NCBI GenBank assembly: GCA_002946415.1
Contig: NJPS01000076.1
Location: forward strand, 248,001-312,000
Direction of reading: 5' to 3'
Length of the DNA: 64,000 nucleotides
DNA from: Rutstroemia sp. NJR-2017a BVV2
Lineage: Eukaryota; Ascomycota; Leotiomycetes; Helotiales; Rutstroemiaceae
In this document: piece by piece, positions 35,838 through 47,115 of the stretch
Numbering within the stretch: position 1 is the first letter of the stretch
How the letters are laid out: each line of letters starts with the position of its first letter
Program-made: the position numbers and the translations under genes
The notes under the pieces: model-generated
The model's input: the letters and a program-made list of their open reading frames with translations, nothing else
What the model was told of the DNA's origin: nothing
Databases searched by the model: none

Positions 35838-36585
35838 GGCTCTTTGTTGGACCTGCAAAGCGCAAGTTTGTCCTACATAGGAAGTTGATATGTCGCCTGC
35901 CTTTCTTCGATCATGCATTCACGGCGGATTCAAGGAGACGGTCAGTGGAAGCATGCATTTACCCGAGGATGAACCCGATATCTTCTCCATCTTTGCCCAT
36001 TGGTTGTATCGTGGTTCTGTTCTGCCAATTACATGTCAGAAGGACTTGGATGGTCTATTGAGCCTCTACATTTTCGTCGAAAAGCTGTGTCTCAACGAAC
36101 TCTGCAATAGAACATTGGATGAGATACAAGGGAGCGCCGAGGGGCTGGAGAAGGTCGTCTTCAAGCTTGATGTGCTGCAGATGCGTCAGATTGGGGAGAA
36201 TACAGCATCAGATTCACCTCTACGGACTTGGTGTGTCTACACTGCGTTGTGGTTGTGCTGCAAATTCAACGCGAAGATTAAGGAGGACAGGCCAATCTCG
36301 AGAGCAGTACTGGTGCAGTTGTGGGATGTCTTCAAGGATCACTGCGACTTCTATGAAGGATTCTTCATGCAGGTCGGAAGGCATTCGAAGTCTAATTTAC
36401 CAAGGAATGCTTTCGAGTTGAATGACTGGGTGATCTGTGCTTTTCACAGACATGCAGTTGGAGAGCAGTGTTACTTGCCGAAAGCTGGGGTGGAGGACAG
36501 GATGGTGGCTGTTCAAAGTTGTCAGGCTACTTCCTTGGTTGAAGACAGTTGCAATGATCCATATTTCAAGTCATCCAGAGTATAA
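35838..36585 (+). pseudogene. BTB-domain gene with -1 frameshift (cluster member 3)
   Basis: The BTB beginning is read in one frame (LFVGPAKRKFVLHRKLI, CRLPFFDHAF, to about 35920) and continues in another (GGFKETVSGSMHLPEDEPD, from about 35923). Between FDHAF and GGFKE only two bases (AC) remain where paralogues have a whole codon (DKAFRGGFKEG in member 4), so one base is missing at about 35921. Downstream the frame is open to 36585 with ALWLCCKF-type helices and the C-terminal CAFHRHAVGEQC motif. An ORF caller would start falsely at 35890 (MSPAFLRSC). The 5' exon is not found. Recent pseudogene or a sequencing error. Confidence 0.7.
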
Positions 36586-37234
36586 GGAGGACCAAAGGCA
36601 ACTCATATGTGGCAGCTGAAAGTATGCGCAACTTCATAGCCAGAATAAACAGGTCCCGATCTTACCACGTCCTAATTGGGATATCTATCCAACTAGTATA
36701 AAAGCCCAAATGCCATCAACAACGTCCTCCGTATGTGATCGAGCCTGTGATTTAACTTCTTCCACTCGTATACATTGCCGAGTACTCGCAACCTCACTTT
36801 TCACGTTTTCATGCCGGATTCGAAGTTTGGAATCCCTCCTACCAAATATCCTTTCAGATCGGACGGGAAACATATTTGTGCATTACAACAAATTCACTCA
36901 CCGTTGCCTCCCCAAACGCGCTAACAGATTTTAAAATTCACTCCCATCAGCCATCACCCAGTCTCCAGACTTGGAGGAATGACATAAAACCCAGTTCTAT
37001 TTTACATCGATCTTGCTGAAGACAATTACACCATAACCAATCGGTATGTTTGCGACGGCTCTGATTTCTTGAGTGTTCATGATTGAATGTAACGTCTTAC
37101 GTTCGTTCTGAAGGGTGGATAACTAAAGCTGATTCCAAATGTTGGCACAGGTTGTGTTGCAGTCAACTTCCGGCAACGAACATATCTCGAACGAAGTCCG
37201 ACTAATCGTTTCGAGCTGCGTGCCAACTTTAAAG
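36586..37234. other. intergenic inside BTB cluster
   Basis: About 650 bases without recognisable coding sequence; 3' flank of member 3 and promoter of member 4. Confidence 0.5.
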
Positions 37235-37998
37235 ATGGAAGAAGCCCTATCGTGAGTTATAACTTAGTTCTTGTGGGCAGTCAAATCTAATATCCTCAAC
37301 TTTAGGAGACTGGGCACCGAGATGGTAACCATTTACGTAGGAGAAGACAAGGTCAAATTCACGATCCATAAGAAACTTCTCTGCGACCGTGTCGACTTCT
37401 TCGACAAAGCTTTTCGTGGTGGATTCAAGGAGGGCGTCATGCACCTCCCAGAAGAACACCCAGATGCTTTGGTCTCTTCGTTGAATGGAATTATCAGAAA
37501 CGCCGTCCAAGTTTCCACCCTCGCAGAGACCCCAAACCTCTCTATCGGCTGTGCATTTTTGCCGAAAAGATTCTCGAGGAACGCCTAGCCAACGCAACAA
37601 TTGACGTCTTGACAGGTTCCAAATTTGAGCATCTTAAAACCACAGAGCCGGCATTTAATATCATAGAAGAAGTATACGAAAGAACGATGGATGGCTCTCC
37701 CCTGCGCAAGCTTTGCATTTCCAGTCTAGCGTACGAGGCATACATTGTTGTCGCCTCTCCGTCGCAGTCACCACCAATCACTACCGGCAACGCAAAGCTC
37801 GACAAGATTTGGGAACTGGTTAGCACATCGAAAGATATGTTCAAAGACTTTCTAGCCTGTATGGCGGAATACATGGAATGCCATGAGCGCGTGCCGTCTA
37901 GCTGGGACAAGTGCCACTTTCATTGCCACACAAAAACCGCTAAGTGCGTTTTTCAACCAGATAAGCCCGACACGGGTAAGCAGGATACGGAAGAATAA
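37235..37998 (+). pseudogene. BTB-domain gene with -1 frameshift (cluster member 4)
   Basis: Exon 1 37235-37251 (MEEALS) is followed by an intron of phase 2 ending at 37305. Exon 2 encodes LGTEMVTIYVGEDKVKFTIH, KKLLCDRVDFFDKAFRGGFK, EGVMHLPEEHPDA, then the frame breaks at 37470/37471: continuing from 37471 in the next frame gives GLFVEWNYQKRRPSF, PLYRLCIFAEKILEERLA and, to the stop at 37998, the C-terminal motif CHFHCHTKTAKC. Member 5 at this place reads AVAIFVEWLYQSR, confirming the shift; one base is missing after GCTTT. Unshifted translation would stop 39 codons later. Recent pseudogene or sequence error. Confidence 0.75.
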
Positions 37999-38778
37999 GA
38001 AATGGAAGGACCGTCAGATTATGAGGATGTCTGAGGTTTACCGACAACTCTCGATTGCAAGGAGTGTGTCAGGCGTTGGCTACAAAAGGGGAATTGAAAT
38101 TCATCCGATGTTTTGCTAGGCTAATATTTGTAAATGTTGACGACTCGGACTAGTATTGACGGCTACAATAGGAAAAGTACATTTAACTCCTCGTTCCACG
38201 CTTAATATAAGCCTCGAAAAAATAACATGATTGCTTGTGCAGATGTGATAGCTCCTACTCATACCGTAGCAAGCTTACCCTTAGATATACATCCGACCTC
38301 CGAAGCCATTGACCTGGGGTGTGTGAGTTTCTGATTTGCGTACTGTGGTGACTCTTCACCAAGTAACTTAAATCATAGAACTCCCAATACAGGAGAAACC
38401 CCAATACAGTGGGATTCCCACGACAGGTTCCTCAGTAAACGTAAAGCTGAAGTGAATCCATACAATATCGTTGCCACTTCAACCATCTGTCACTTTTCAT
38501 GATATGCAGCGTCCAAGCCGAGTACGAGAGAAAAGTGAATGAAGGCATATCTCCATCCAGAAAAGGGACCGTGGGCTATTCACTCAACAGCCCTAACCAC
38601 TTCACTTTCAAATTGTGTAAATTACAATGCTTCGCACATAAAATCCAAGATTATTGCCAGCTATCACCATCTACAACCACAACCACATCCGAAGCATACT
38701 TCAGCAGCATTCAGCTGTACCGGAATTTTGATGCAATCAAACCAGAACACGCTCTGAGATTTGAAACCCATCGCCACA
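37999..38778. other. intergenic inside BTB cluster
   Basis: 780 bases; 3' flank of member 4 and promoter of member 5. No gene seen. Short open frames at 38499-38792 overlap the start of member 5 and are not supported. Confidence 0.5.
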
Positions 38779-39628
38779 ATGTCAGAAGGTGAACCGAAAC
38801 CACTAGCCGAGTAGGTTAAACAATGACGAACATGCGGAGACCGTGTCGGTGCTAATTGCATTGAGTAGAAGCTTAGGAAATGAGACCGTCACGTTGATTG
38901 TCGGCAAGAAGCGCAAGGAATTTACAGTGCACAAACAGCTGCTGTGCGACTCATGCGGCTACTTTCGGGGCGCATTCGACGGCTCATTCAAGGAAGGCCA
39001 AGAAGGAAAAATATATTTGGTTGAGGAGAGTGAAGGGGCTGTTGCAATTTTTGTTGAATGGCTTTACCAGTCTCGAATCAGGCCCACGATACATGAGACG
39101 TACCTTCAAGACCTTTTCAAGCTATATGTAATGGCTGAGAAGATAATTCTGGATGAGCTAGCTGACCAGGTCATGGACGCTATCTTCCTCTGCTTCTCAG
39201 ATGACACCGTGTACGACTATTTGACGACAGAGATGGCCAACTACATGTGGGAAAATACCCAAAAAAAATCTCCTATGAGGACATTCATAATGGAGGCACT
39301 AGGACACATATACTACCGATTTATTGGTTCTAAGGATACAGAAGAGGAAAAGATAGCGTATTTACAAGAGCTTTGGCCAATCTGCAAGAACCACCCAGAC
39401 TTCTTCGCGGCTTTCTTCGCGAACTTTCGTGGACAGGACTATTATCACTGCGGTCCCGCTAAGGCATATCTCAACAGTCCAGATGGATTTTGCCGTTTCC
39501 ATTGCCATGAAAAAGGCTACGAATGTGCTGCTATAAAAGACAGAATTTGGTTCCAGATTCAACCAGAATGGGACCCGGAGATCAAAAAAAGCGACTTCTT
39601 TCATGATCTTCCCGACGAGAAGAAATGA
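38779..39628 (+). CDS. BTB/POZ-domain protein (cluster member 5)
   Basis: Exons 38779-38810 (MSEGEPKPLA) and 38869-39628 give 263 residues; intron GTAGGT...GTAG, phase 2. This is the cleanest copy: ETVTLIVGKKRKEFTVHKQL, LCDSCGYFRGAFDGSFKEG, AVAIFVEWLYQSRIRP, LFKLYVMAEKIILDELADQ, then helices to about 205 and the C-terminal FCRFHCHEKGYECA. The BTB core is followed by the fungal extension where the YVMAEK helix assigns this family. No kelch, zinc-finger or MATH domain is attached. Most similar within the cluster to member 4. Predicted adaptor or dimerisation protein of unknown role. Confidence 0.85.
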
Positions 39629-41546
39629 TATTGGTAGTTGGGTTGGAGCAGTCTTCAGCAACTAGCTGTTGCATGGTGGACCAAAAGGAACATAAGCCAC
39701 GGTGGCAGTGTATTATAGTGGAACTGCAGACTCAAACACTTCAGGGGAACCAGAAATATCAACAAACTTCTTCCACCACACACCTCAGACACTGTCGAGC
39801 TAACATCAGTAACGATATAAAGCAGCAGTTTTTCATAGAAAAGAAACCTCAACCTGCACACAGCCCATCTCAAGTGAACATCCAGCGCAGTACAGTCAGT
39901 CCACTCGACTGATCTCCCTCCGCCTTTCTGTAGCCGCTGCAACAGAGTCGCACAGGAATCCCAAGAAATGAAGGTGGTATTTGTAACGAGCTTGCGGGTG
40001 GAATCTCAAGAGGTGACAGGTAAATAGTGGAAGAGCTTAAGTACTCTGTGCTTAGTGCTTGCCTTGCTACTTCCTAGGTTACATGTAGCTAATACCTTAG
40101 CTGCCCGTACTGCTGTCCTAAACCCCTCCTCCTGCCTGGTCGTGCGCCCTTACAGTATTTGACACAGATGGAAACGAGGCAGTAAAAGAATGAATAAAGA
40201 TTGAGATTATACGATTCTATCAAGAAGACAAGGGAATCGAATCAAAGTAGTTTACGTACCCGGAACTTATCTCCTGCCCAGCTCGGCTACTGCCTTCGTT
40301 TCTGCCTCCTGCCTAAACCGCTTCCTGCTTGAGACGCTCAATCACTCACAGCTGCCGATGAACCACTTATCAAGCTGCTAAACGGTTGATTACCCGTACT
40401 GGCACTTGCCAATATCAACCACCCGTGCACAATATGGCTTATCTCTCGTCTCATCTACACCAGGCTTCAGCCTCCGACAAGTACATTACAAGCTTGACAT
40501 CACACCACTCGCAGTTCACATGCAAGCACGCAAGCACACACACTCACACTCACAAGCACGAAAACACGCAAACAATCTCACAACCAAAATCAACACATCA
40601 GGTAGAATATCATAAAAAATAAACTACCTTCCAACCCAACCCACCGCACCCACTAACTCATCTCCATCCAACCCCTCCCCTCCCACCGCATCCCCTCAAA
40701 ACGAAATCTCAACAAGCGAATGAATCCGAAGCCAAATGAAAATCGTCAAAAAAACTAGACAACAAAACAACAACAACAACAACAGACCCATTAGCACCAC
40801 AAAACGCCAACCCAATTTCCATCTATAATATTCCCTATTCTTCCAAATGTCAATTGTCGTCATATCTCATGTCTTTGCCTGCCTTTCCGTGTGTGCTGTC
40901 GGTGTATCCATCACCCACATCCCCTCCCCCTTCGTTCCTCGCTTCCGTAACATATCATATCATTCCCCAATCATGCATAATTCTCCTTTCCCAGTTCCAC
41001 CGCCATGTCCCATCCCGTCCGTCCAACCCTACTATCGCTCCGAAAATCGCCTATGCCCTTCCTCCACGATGTTATCCCGCATAAATCGTCATCACCCTCT
41101 AGCTCATGAAAGAAAGGAACAAAAAATTGAAGAAGAGAACTATGCGAGATCTAAACATCATTGCGCGATTGACCTATGATATCGTATGAAAGATTCCGAT
41201 AGCAAAAAAACAACCAAAAGCCATGGGAAAAAAGGATCGCTAAAATCAAGCCATGTAGAGGTGTTTGCGAATGGTATTAGTTAGGAGAGACATGAAGTGA
41301 AAAAGAGAGGGGGTATCATTTATGGCTTTGCTCCGGTCCATTTCTCAGCACGGAGAGATAGTAAATGAACTAGTAATGACTCTTAATGTCAACCCTCGCA
41401 CGCAAGGAAGAAGGAGAAAGTCTTATGGTTTGGAAGCTCCAAAAAGCCGAGCGCCAGTACCGTCCCATCCATCCCTAGACAACCACTACTAAAGGAGAAA
41501 TGTTCGAACATCTTGTACATGTAGCGACATCGACAATAGGATTATT
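39629..41546. other. 1.9-kb intergenic stretch with low-complexity DNA
   Basis: No gene recognised. It contains a CA/CACT-rich tract (about 40530-40575), an (AAC)n tract (40760-40784) and C/T-rich segments at 40630-41060. Probably 3' UTR of the cyclin gene on the right and spacer at the edge of the BTB cluster. Confidence 0.5.
40760..40784 (+). repeat. (AAC)n microsatellite
   Basis: ACAACAAAACAACAACAACAAC-type run of about 25 bases. Simple sequence repeat. Confidence 0.7.
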
Positions 41547-43015
41547 TCAAGGCGCAGCCTCTTGTGTATATGTCATATCTTTTGCTCCACTTGCTTTCCG
41601 CTGGGCGATGACCTCTCGAGCATAAAATTCAACGAGCATTGTTCCATAAGCCTCCAACTCCTCAACAGGGACCGACAAACGGAAGTCGTTAAGAAGTAGA
41701 AATTGAAGTTCCAGATGGTTCAATTCCGCTAATGGTAATCCACCAACCTACGGAATTAGCGATGGAGGAAATGAAAGAGTGTGCAGCATAAACATACCTT
41801 GGCATATCTGGAGTTGGTGTAAAAAACATCAGAGAAGAACTTGCTCGCACAGGTAACTCCAGCTATCACCAATCGGTGGATGTTAAAACTGTCGACTACA
41901 AAGAAGTGAGACAGAGGGAACTGAGACAATCCGGGTTCAGGCGCTGGCGCATGTGTATACTGAGCGTTGTCAAGTTCCGACCTGATCTCTGGGACACTTC
42001 TGGACCCCGGTGGGCTGTCGGCTAGATCTGAACCGCTTACGGAATAGCTGGTGGAGGGTCGAGAATCATCCAGGTCCATAGCATTATTATTCATAGCCTG
42101 CATAGGTGCCGCATTGACCCTTTCCGTCATCCTGTCGAAGTATACCAACAGACTCAAGAATACCTCGTAAGTTGTTGGGCAGTATTTGTGTATTCGCGTC
42201 AAGTAACTGAGAATCGTAATGCTGGGCACGTTCTTGCCATGGAATGCTAACACGCTGGATGAAAGGCCAGTCAAATTCGATGTGTTCTCTGCAGAGGGCA
42301 TCGGTCTCTGTAAATTTTCGTGTTGCCTGTCGTTGGTTGTCGTAATCTTGGTCAACAGCCCAGCAACCATTTCAATAATATCTGTGATAGGCATCCCGCT
42401 GATCTCATATTTCAAGGTTGGATCATCTGCCGTACGCGGCCGTCCAGATTGGCCTCTGAATGAAAGGAATTCCTCGCTAGCAAAGCTCTGAATGTGTTCG
42501 AGATCTCGAACTTTGATTGTGTTGCCACCATATTTCTGGACATCGTCAAGAGATCTTACAGACCGCGGGACGCTTCCAGTCTCGGAGGCCGAAGTAGTAC
42601 GGCCTGGTATTGTTCTGGACACTGAGCCGGTGCTCTGTGTATGTGCATGTTCCGATCGGCCGTACGGCGCCGAAGATTGGGGGAAGTTTTGTTGACTGGT
42701 AAATGGTTGTTTGGTATATGGTTCTGCATTCGGGCTCGAGCTATTCGGCGGTGATATGGGCGCAGATTTTACCTTCGTGCTTCGTTCCGCATCGTGAGAA
42801 GCTGCATATTTGGCGCGTGTATTCGCGTTCGAAGGAGGGGTACCAGTGTCTACTGATGTGGGGTGAGGTTTCGGACTCGGCGAGCGTTCGACTTTTGATC
42901 GTGACGGCTGTCGATAGGGTGATTCCTCTGAAGATCGCTGATGGCCTGGACCGGCTACCATCGTATGGCTATGGAAGCGCGATGAATCTGACACAAAATC
43001 AATCACGGCAGCCAT
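41547..43015 (-). CDS. Pho80-like cyclin (PCL family)
   Basis: Exons 41798-43015 and 41547-41747 (GTATGT donor, CTAATTCCGTAG acceptor) give 472 residues. The first 165 residues are disordered and rich in Ser, Pro and Thr with SP sites (ERSPSPKPHP, SAPISPPNS). The cyclin box starts near TDIIEMVAGLLTKI and runs through VPSITILSYLTRIHKYCP, EVFLSLLVYFDRM, then an acidic Ser-rich insert (MDLDDSRPSTSYSVSGSD), SFNIHRLVIAGVTCASKFFS, NSRYAKVGGLPLAELNHLEL and FLLLNDFRLSV. This order and the insert are typical of Pho80-like cyclins of filamentous fungi, which partner a Pho85-type kinase in phosphate and nutrient signalling. The second exon supplies the end of the box. Confidence 0.9.
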
Positions 43016-43702
43016 ATCAGCCTACAGTGAGTGTGAGAGTATCGAGGAAATCTGATGGTTCGTCGCGATTAGCTTTTTTCCCGCTAAATTTATGATGGCT
43101 GGAACAGTGTGGAGACATGTGAGAGGAGGTTAATGACTAGGAGGTCTTTTAATCTGTAGGCGCCAACTGAGGCCTTGCTGTTGGTAAGGGATGGCAAGGT
43201 CCAACTCTTATCGTGGGGATTTGGGTTGATGTTTTGAGCCGCTGAGGGGACAAAAAGATTGAAAGGGATAGAACAGCCAAGTCAGTAATTTCTCTTGGAA
43301 ATCAACAATCAACAAAATCTATATCCTGGCAAGACTTCCAGCATGCAGGCCCAATTTGGATTGCGACAAGGCCATGTTTTGTTGACTGACTGACTGGCTG
43401 GCTACCCAGGGTTGAGAGTGATGGATGATGATGCGCGCGATTTACGAACAATTCGGGTGGGGGGTCGAAAGCGAGCAGGTATCCGTACAAGTTATACCAA
43501 AATGCACAATGTCGGCACAGCGTTCTGAGATGGAGAGAGCTTACCTGTAGCATTCCTGGTAACGGAAGTTCAATAAATTTATAAGGAGATCAGGGTTACT
43601 GTATCTGATCTGGACTGGATCTCTATCTGTATCGGTAATCCGTAATCTGTAATCCTGCAACAGAAAGTGGCTCGTTTTCGTTTATCTGGGTGGGCTGAGC
43701 TG

Positions 43703-43727
43703 GACTGGGTGACTGGGTGACTGGGTT
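43703..43727 (+). repeat. 8-bp tandem repeat GACTGGGT, three copies
   Basis: GACTGGGT three times head to tail, with further partial copies on both sides. Minisatellite in the cyclin upstream region. Confidence 0.7.
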
Positions 43728-43860
43728 GACCCGGAGTAAGTACAGCGTCGTGAGAGCTCGCGGTTGAGTGGAATGTCGATGTAATTTGTAGCCTTTTCGG
43801 GACTATGTACGTGGTTAAGATGGGAGGCAGGAGGTCGGAGGTAGGAGGTAAGAGAGAAGG

Positions 43861-43900
43861 TGGTAGGTAGTGGTAGGTAGTGGTTGGTAGTGGTAGTGGG
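43861..43900 (+). repeat. 10-bp tandem repeat TGGTAGGTAG
   Basis: Two exact and two imperfect copies (TGGTTGGTAG, TGGTAGTGGG). The surrounding 43820-43915 is a purine-rich GGTAGG/GGAGG tract. Confidence 0.7.
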
Positions 43901-43985
43901 AGAAGTAGCTTCAAGGTTGTTCTAGGTTAACGGAAGTAAGGTTGCTTGGAAGCGAAGAAATGTACGAAAGTACGGTACAATGCAA

Positions 43986-44030
43986 GCAGAAGGCAGAAGG
44001 CAGAAGACAAAATGCAGAAGGCAGAAGGCG
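43986..44030 (+). repeat. 7-bp tandem repeat GCAGAAG
   Basis: GCAGAAG repeats three times, is interrupted by ACAAAAT, and repeats twice more. Simple slippage array. Confidence 0.7.
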
Positions 44031-44400
44031 CAGTCCGAAATTGAATGAATGAGGACGAGGAAGTGAAATGCCTATGACGAAGCCCGAGAACCCTGAATTT
44101 TGGTGGCACTCCCGAAGAACGAATAAAATTGAAGCGATACACGGATACGCAGCAACGAGGCCCTTTAAAGTGGATAATCTCGTTGATCTTATTCTACCTC
44201 TGGGAAGATGAACATGGAGCATACCAGAAAAGCGCGACAACGTAGAAATGTGCTCCTATCCAACGACGAGTGCAAAATGTGATGCAGATGATGCTGCAAT
44301 GCACACACACAAAGGCAAATCTAAAAATGGTCCTCTCAATCTAATGTCCAGGCCGGAACCTTGGGAACTGCGAGGGAGAGAAAATAGTACGAGGCGATAG

Positions 44401-44428
44401 GCGGACGCGGACACGGACGCGGACGGGT
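44401..44428 (+). repeat. 6-bp tandem repeat GGACGC
   Basis: Four to five copies of GGACGC/GGACAC. Short GC-rich hexanucleotide array. Confidence 0.65.
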
Positions 44429-44908
44429 AGATACTACTAGGTAAGTTCGGAAGAAGTCACGCCAACCGTTTTGGGGAGGGGAATAATGAGAGTGAAAATG
44501 AAAATGGGATGGCCTCGATTTTCGGCAGAAACGTAGAATTTACCATGGTCCAATGACCGTTATCCATTTCACCACAATAAGGTCCAATAGCTTTCATGTA
44601 TCGCACCATCCGCTGCTGCCCATGGCCAAATATTACCTACTCACTTGCGACCACATAATCATGTCGTGATACTCTAGAAGCGGCAAACCAGACTTCTAGA
44701 AGAATGTGACACAGCCACCTGAAAAGTATCATCAGAACCACCCAATGAATCCTTCCCTTCTTAAACACACCGCCTGTCAAGAAATAAGAAAAATGTTGCT
44801 AGGTAGCCTTTCTCGTCTTTGACCGCTTTAAAAGGCCATGCAATAATCTCATTGCGTCAAACTCCGTGGTATTTTTGTCGGGTTCTATTCGTACATTCGT
44901 GGAACCGT

Positions 44909-45886
44909 CTATTGATGACGGACGGCATAATTCGTGTCTGGTAGATACAGATGCCTGTCTGCTCCCTTGGCCGTCAACACCACCATTCTGATAACACCTC
45001 CGGAACTCCCATCCCACTTAATAGCCTCTTGCAATGCACCCTTGACGAAATCGACGGCTTCAGCCTCTTCCATTCCCTCCTTCCAGTTGGCATCACAGTA
45101 ACCGTAGATGTATGTTGAACCAGATCCTCCAATGGCATACGATTGCTTGTGCAACGATCCTCCCAATGGTATCGAATAAACTTGACCTCCGTGTCGTTCG
45201 TCCCATCCAGCAATGATCAGTCCGGCGCTACACTTCATCAATACGAGTAGCTCCTTCACGAATAGAGCTCTTGCCTACCTTAACTGGTCCTTGTTCGAAT
45301 AGCACATCTCTTGGAACATGGCGGCGGCAGTTTGCGTTGTTGGTGTTCTTCCATTCATAACTCCATACATACCCAACTGGTAATGCACGATATCCGCAAC
45401 AGCTTGAGTATCAGCCGCAGACCCTGATCGACAGCACCAAATTGTGTCATGGACTTGGGTAAGCTTGTCTGTAACTCGATTTGCGATGTATGCGCCCGTG
45501 GTAGTTCTACTGTCGGCACCTATTTGCCAAATGCATCAGTGTACGTCCTGTTTGTGGTTTCGCTGTATCGAAAGAACTAACCTAGTATAACACCATCCTT
45601 GAAGTTGACTGCCATGCTATATAGCTGTTAGAATGGTCGTCTGCTAACAACATTGTTCTGTGGATATGAAGGCGTCTTACATCGAAGTTCCTAAGCTGCA
45701 AGCAATGGTTAGAGATGCACAGTAACCAGACGACATTTTATCTTACTTGACTTCCCCCTTCTTCAGCCGATCCATATCAACATGAATGCCATCTTGAAGC
45801 AACATATGTTAGCTACAGCTGGAGTGGTGGCAGGATTAGAGGAACCAGTCACCTTCATTCAACATTCCTGTGTTTCCGAACTCCAT
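44909..45886 (-). CDS. PRE3: 20S proteasome subunit beta1 (caspase-like, Pre3/PSMB6)
   Basis: Six exons: 45853-45886, 45747-45792, 45681-45695 (15 nt), 45582-45616, 45279-45519 and 44909-45227, giving 229 residues. The propeptide [23 protein letters not shown] is cut before Thr30, the catalytic N-terminal Thr of the mature subunit ([18 protein letters not shown]). Also [53 protein letters not shown] and [18 protein letters not shown], diagnostic for beta1. The subunit cleaves after acidic residues inside the 20S core. All splice joints are phase-consistent. Very small exons at the 5' end are unusual; the 15-nt exon holds Leu-Gly-Thr-Ser. Confidence 0.94.
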
Positions 45887-46467
45887 ATTGAAGGATTGTT
45901 GATCTTGTTGATGTATACCTTGGTATCAGACGTAGAATAAACTTTGAAATGGTTGCGCTTGTCGTTGTGGAAGAAGACGCTGCTGAATATGGAGCTCTGA
46001 AGCTCTCACAAGCAGGCAGACCTTAGACGCGAGGCAACGGCAAGCGCGAATGAGATTACGATGTCATCACGTGCCGATAACGATCCTACACAGTGGCTGC
46101 TACCTTTCCCTTCTTGTTTCTGTCTACTTGGTTCCCCAGATTCTCTTTTCCAGCAGATGAGATAGAGCTGTGTTTCTAGGTTTCAGTAATGGATCCACAG
46201 ATAAAAACTGGTCTACTATGATATATGTACAATTTCAAGATTCATGAACACCTCCAGTTGCCCTCAAAAGTTTCCTTGAGCATAATTGAATGCTTCCAAT
46301 ACCGTACGCCATACCCTACTTGCGCCATGCTATGGAGGTACCCGACCCTACTCCTACTTTGATATGTGTTCACTGCTCCTCACCTCAGTTGATGTCTCAA
46401 CCACCCCGCGTCAAACTAAAAGCCAGCCGTTAGCTTCAACAACTCAGCTAGAAGACAAAACCCAGGC
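45887..46467. other. intergenic between PRE3 promoter and ERV2 3' end
   Basis: About 580 bases; proteasome gene promoter (leftward gene) and ERV2 3' flank. I saw no clear match to the GGTGGCAAA proteasome-associated element. No gene. Confidence 0.5.
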
Positions 46468-47115
46468 CTACCCTTCCTTATCCAATTCCAACGGTGTAAA
46501 GCCATCCTCGCCCTTCTTCGGCTTTGCAGGTTCCCCGTCCTCAGCACAGCCGCAGTCATAGAAGTCCCCAATCTTCGAGCAATCAAATATCTCCTTCTTC
46601 AACCTCTTATTGACTTCATTGTGAACGTGGCAAGCCCATGCTGCGGCCGTAGACCTCGTAGCTACCTGCGGCGGGTACTTTTGTAATAACTGTTGGAAAT
46701 GTCGCGCACAGTCTCCACAAGGATACAGTCGGGCGAATAGATGAATGTAACTCTTCAGCGCAGAGCTGTCTTCTTCTGTCGGCTTGTCTGGGAATTTCGC
46801 CATCATCGTGTGTAAGACTTTCCATGCTGCATGTCCGAGTTCCGCTCTAGTAAATTGTCAGCATAGATCTAAGACCGCAACTCTTTCCCTATTCACCTAC
46901 TTCAAAGTCGCATTTTCCAGCTTCGGCGCAGTGGCAGCTCCATTTAAAACAGCATCGTTCACAACTATTGGTGTCTTGTCAAGTGGTAACTCGCCACCAG
47001 CAACAAAATCTGTCTGTCCTGCCCCCGGTGTCGAATGTCTAACTAGAAAGAAGAGAGTAATGCATACGAATGCGGCAGCCACGAAGCCGTAATTCAGATG
47101 TTGTCGTCGAGGCAT
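46468..47115 (-). CDS. ERV2: FAD-linked sulfhydryl oxidase, Erv2-type
   Basis: Exons 46901-47115 and 46468-46846 give 197 residues. A short basic head (MPRRQHLN) and a hydrophobic segment (YGFVAAAFVCITLFFLV) form a signal anchor for the endoplasmic reticulum. The Erv/ALR domain has the redox pair C115-G-D-C118 in RLYPCGDCARHF, the FAD-binding W142-A-C-H-x-H-N-x-x-N block and C161. C170-G-C172 near the C-terminus matches the CGC shuttle motif of yeast Erv2, which passes disulphides to PDI. It makes disulphide bonds using oxygen. The lysine-rich tail (EPAKPKKGED) may aid retention. The CGC motif distinguishes it from mitochondrial Erv1. Confidence 0.93.

Larger units (their letters stand above)
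43016..44908. other. 1.9-kb region upstream of the cyclin gene, rich in tandem repeats
   Basis: No gene recognised. It is the promoter and likely long leader of the cyclin gene plus the 3' flank of the proteasome gene. The open frames that occur come from the repeats listed separately (43703-44428). Confidence 0.55.

Noticed and set aside
35890..36585. Intact 231-codon gene starting MSPAFLRSC
   Set aside because: The first codons are an out-of-frame reading of the BTB core; the real BTB start (VGPAKRKFVLHRKL) lies upstream in another frame, so the unit is frameshifted.
32289..39628. RIP (repeat-induced point mutation) as the cause of BTB gene damage
   Set aside because: The lesions are single-base losses, not C-to-T changes, and no marked AT enrichment is visible; a dinucleotide index was not computed.
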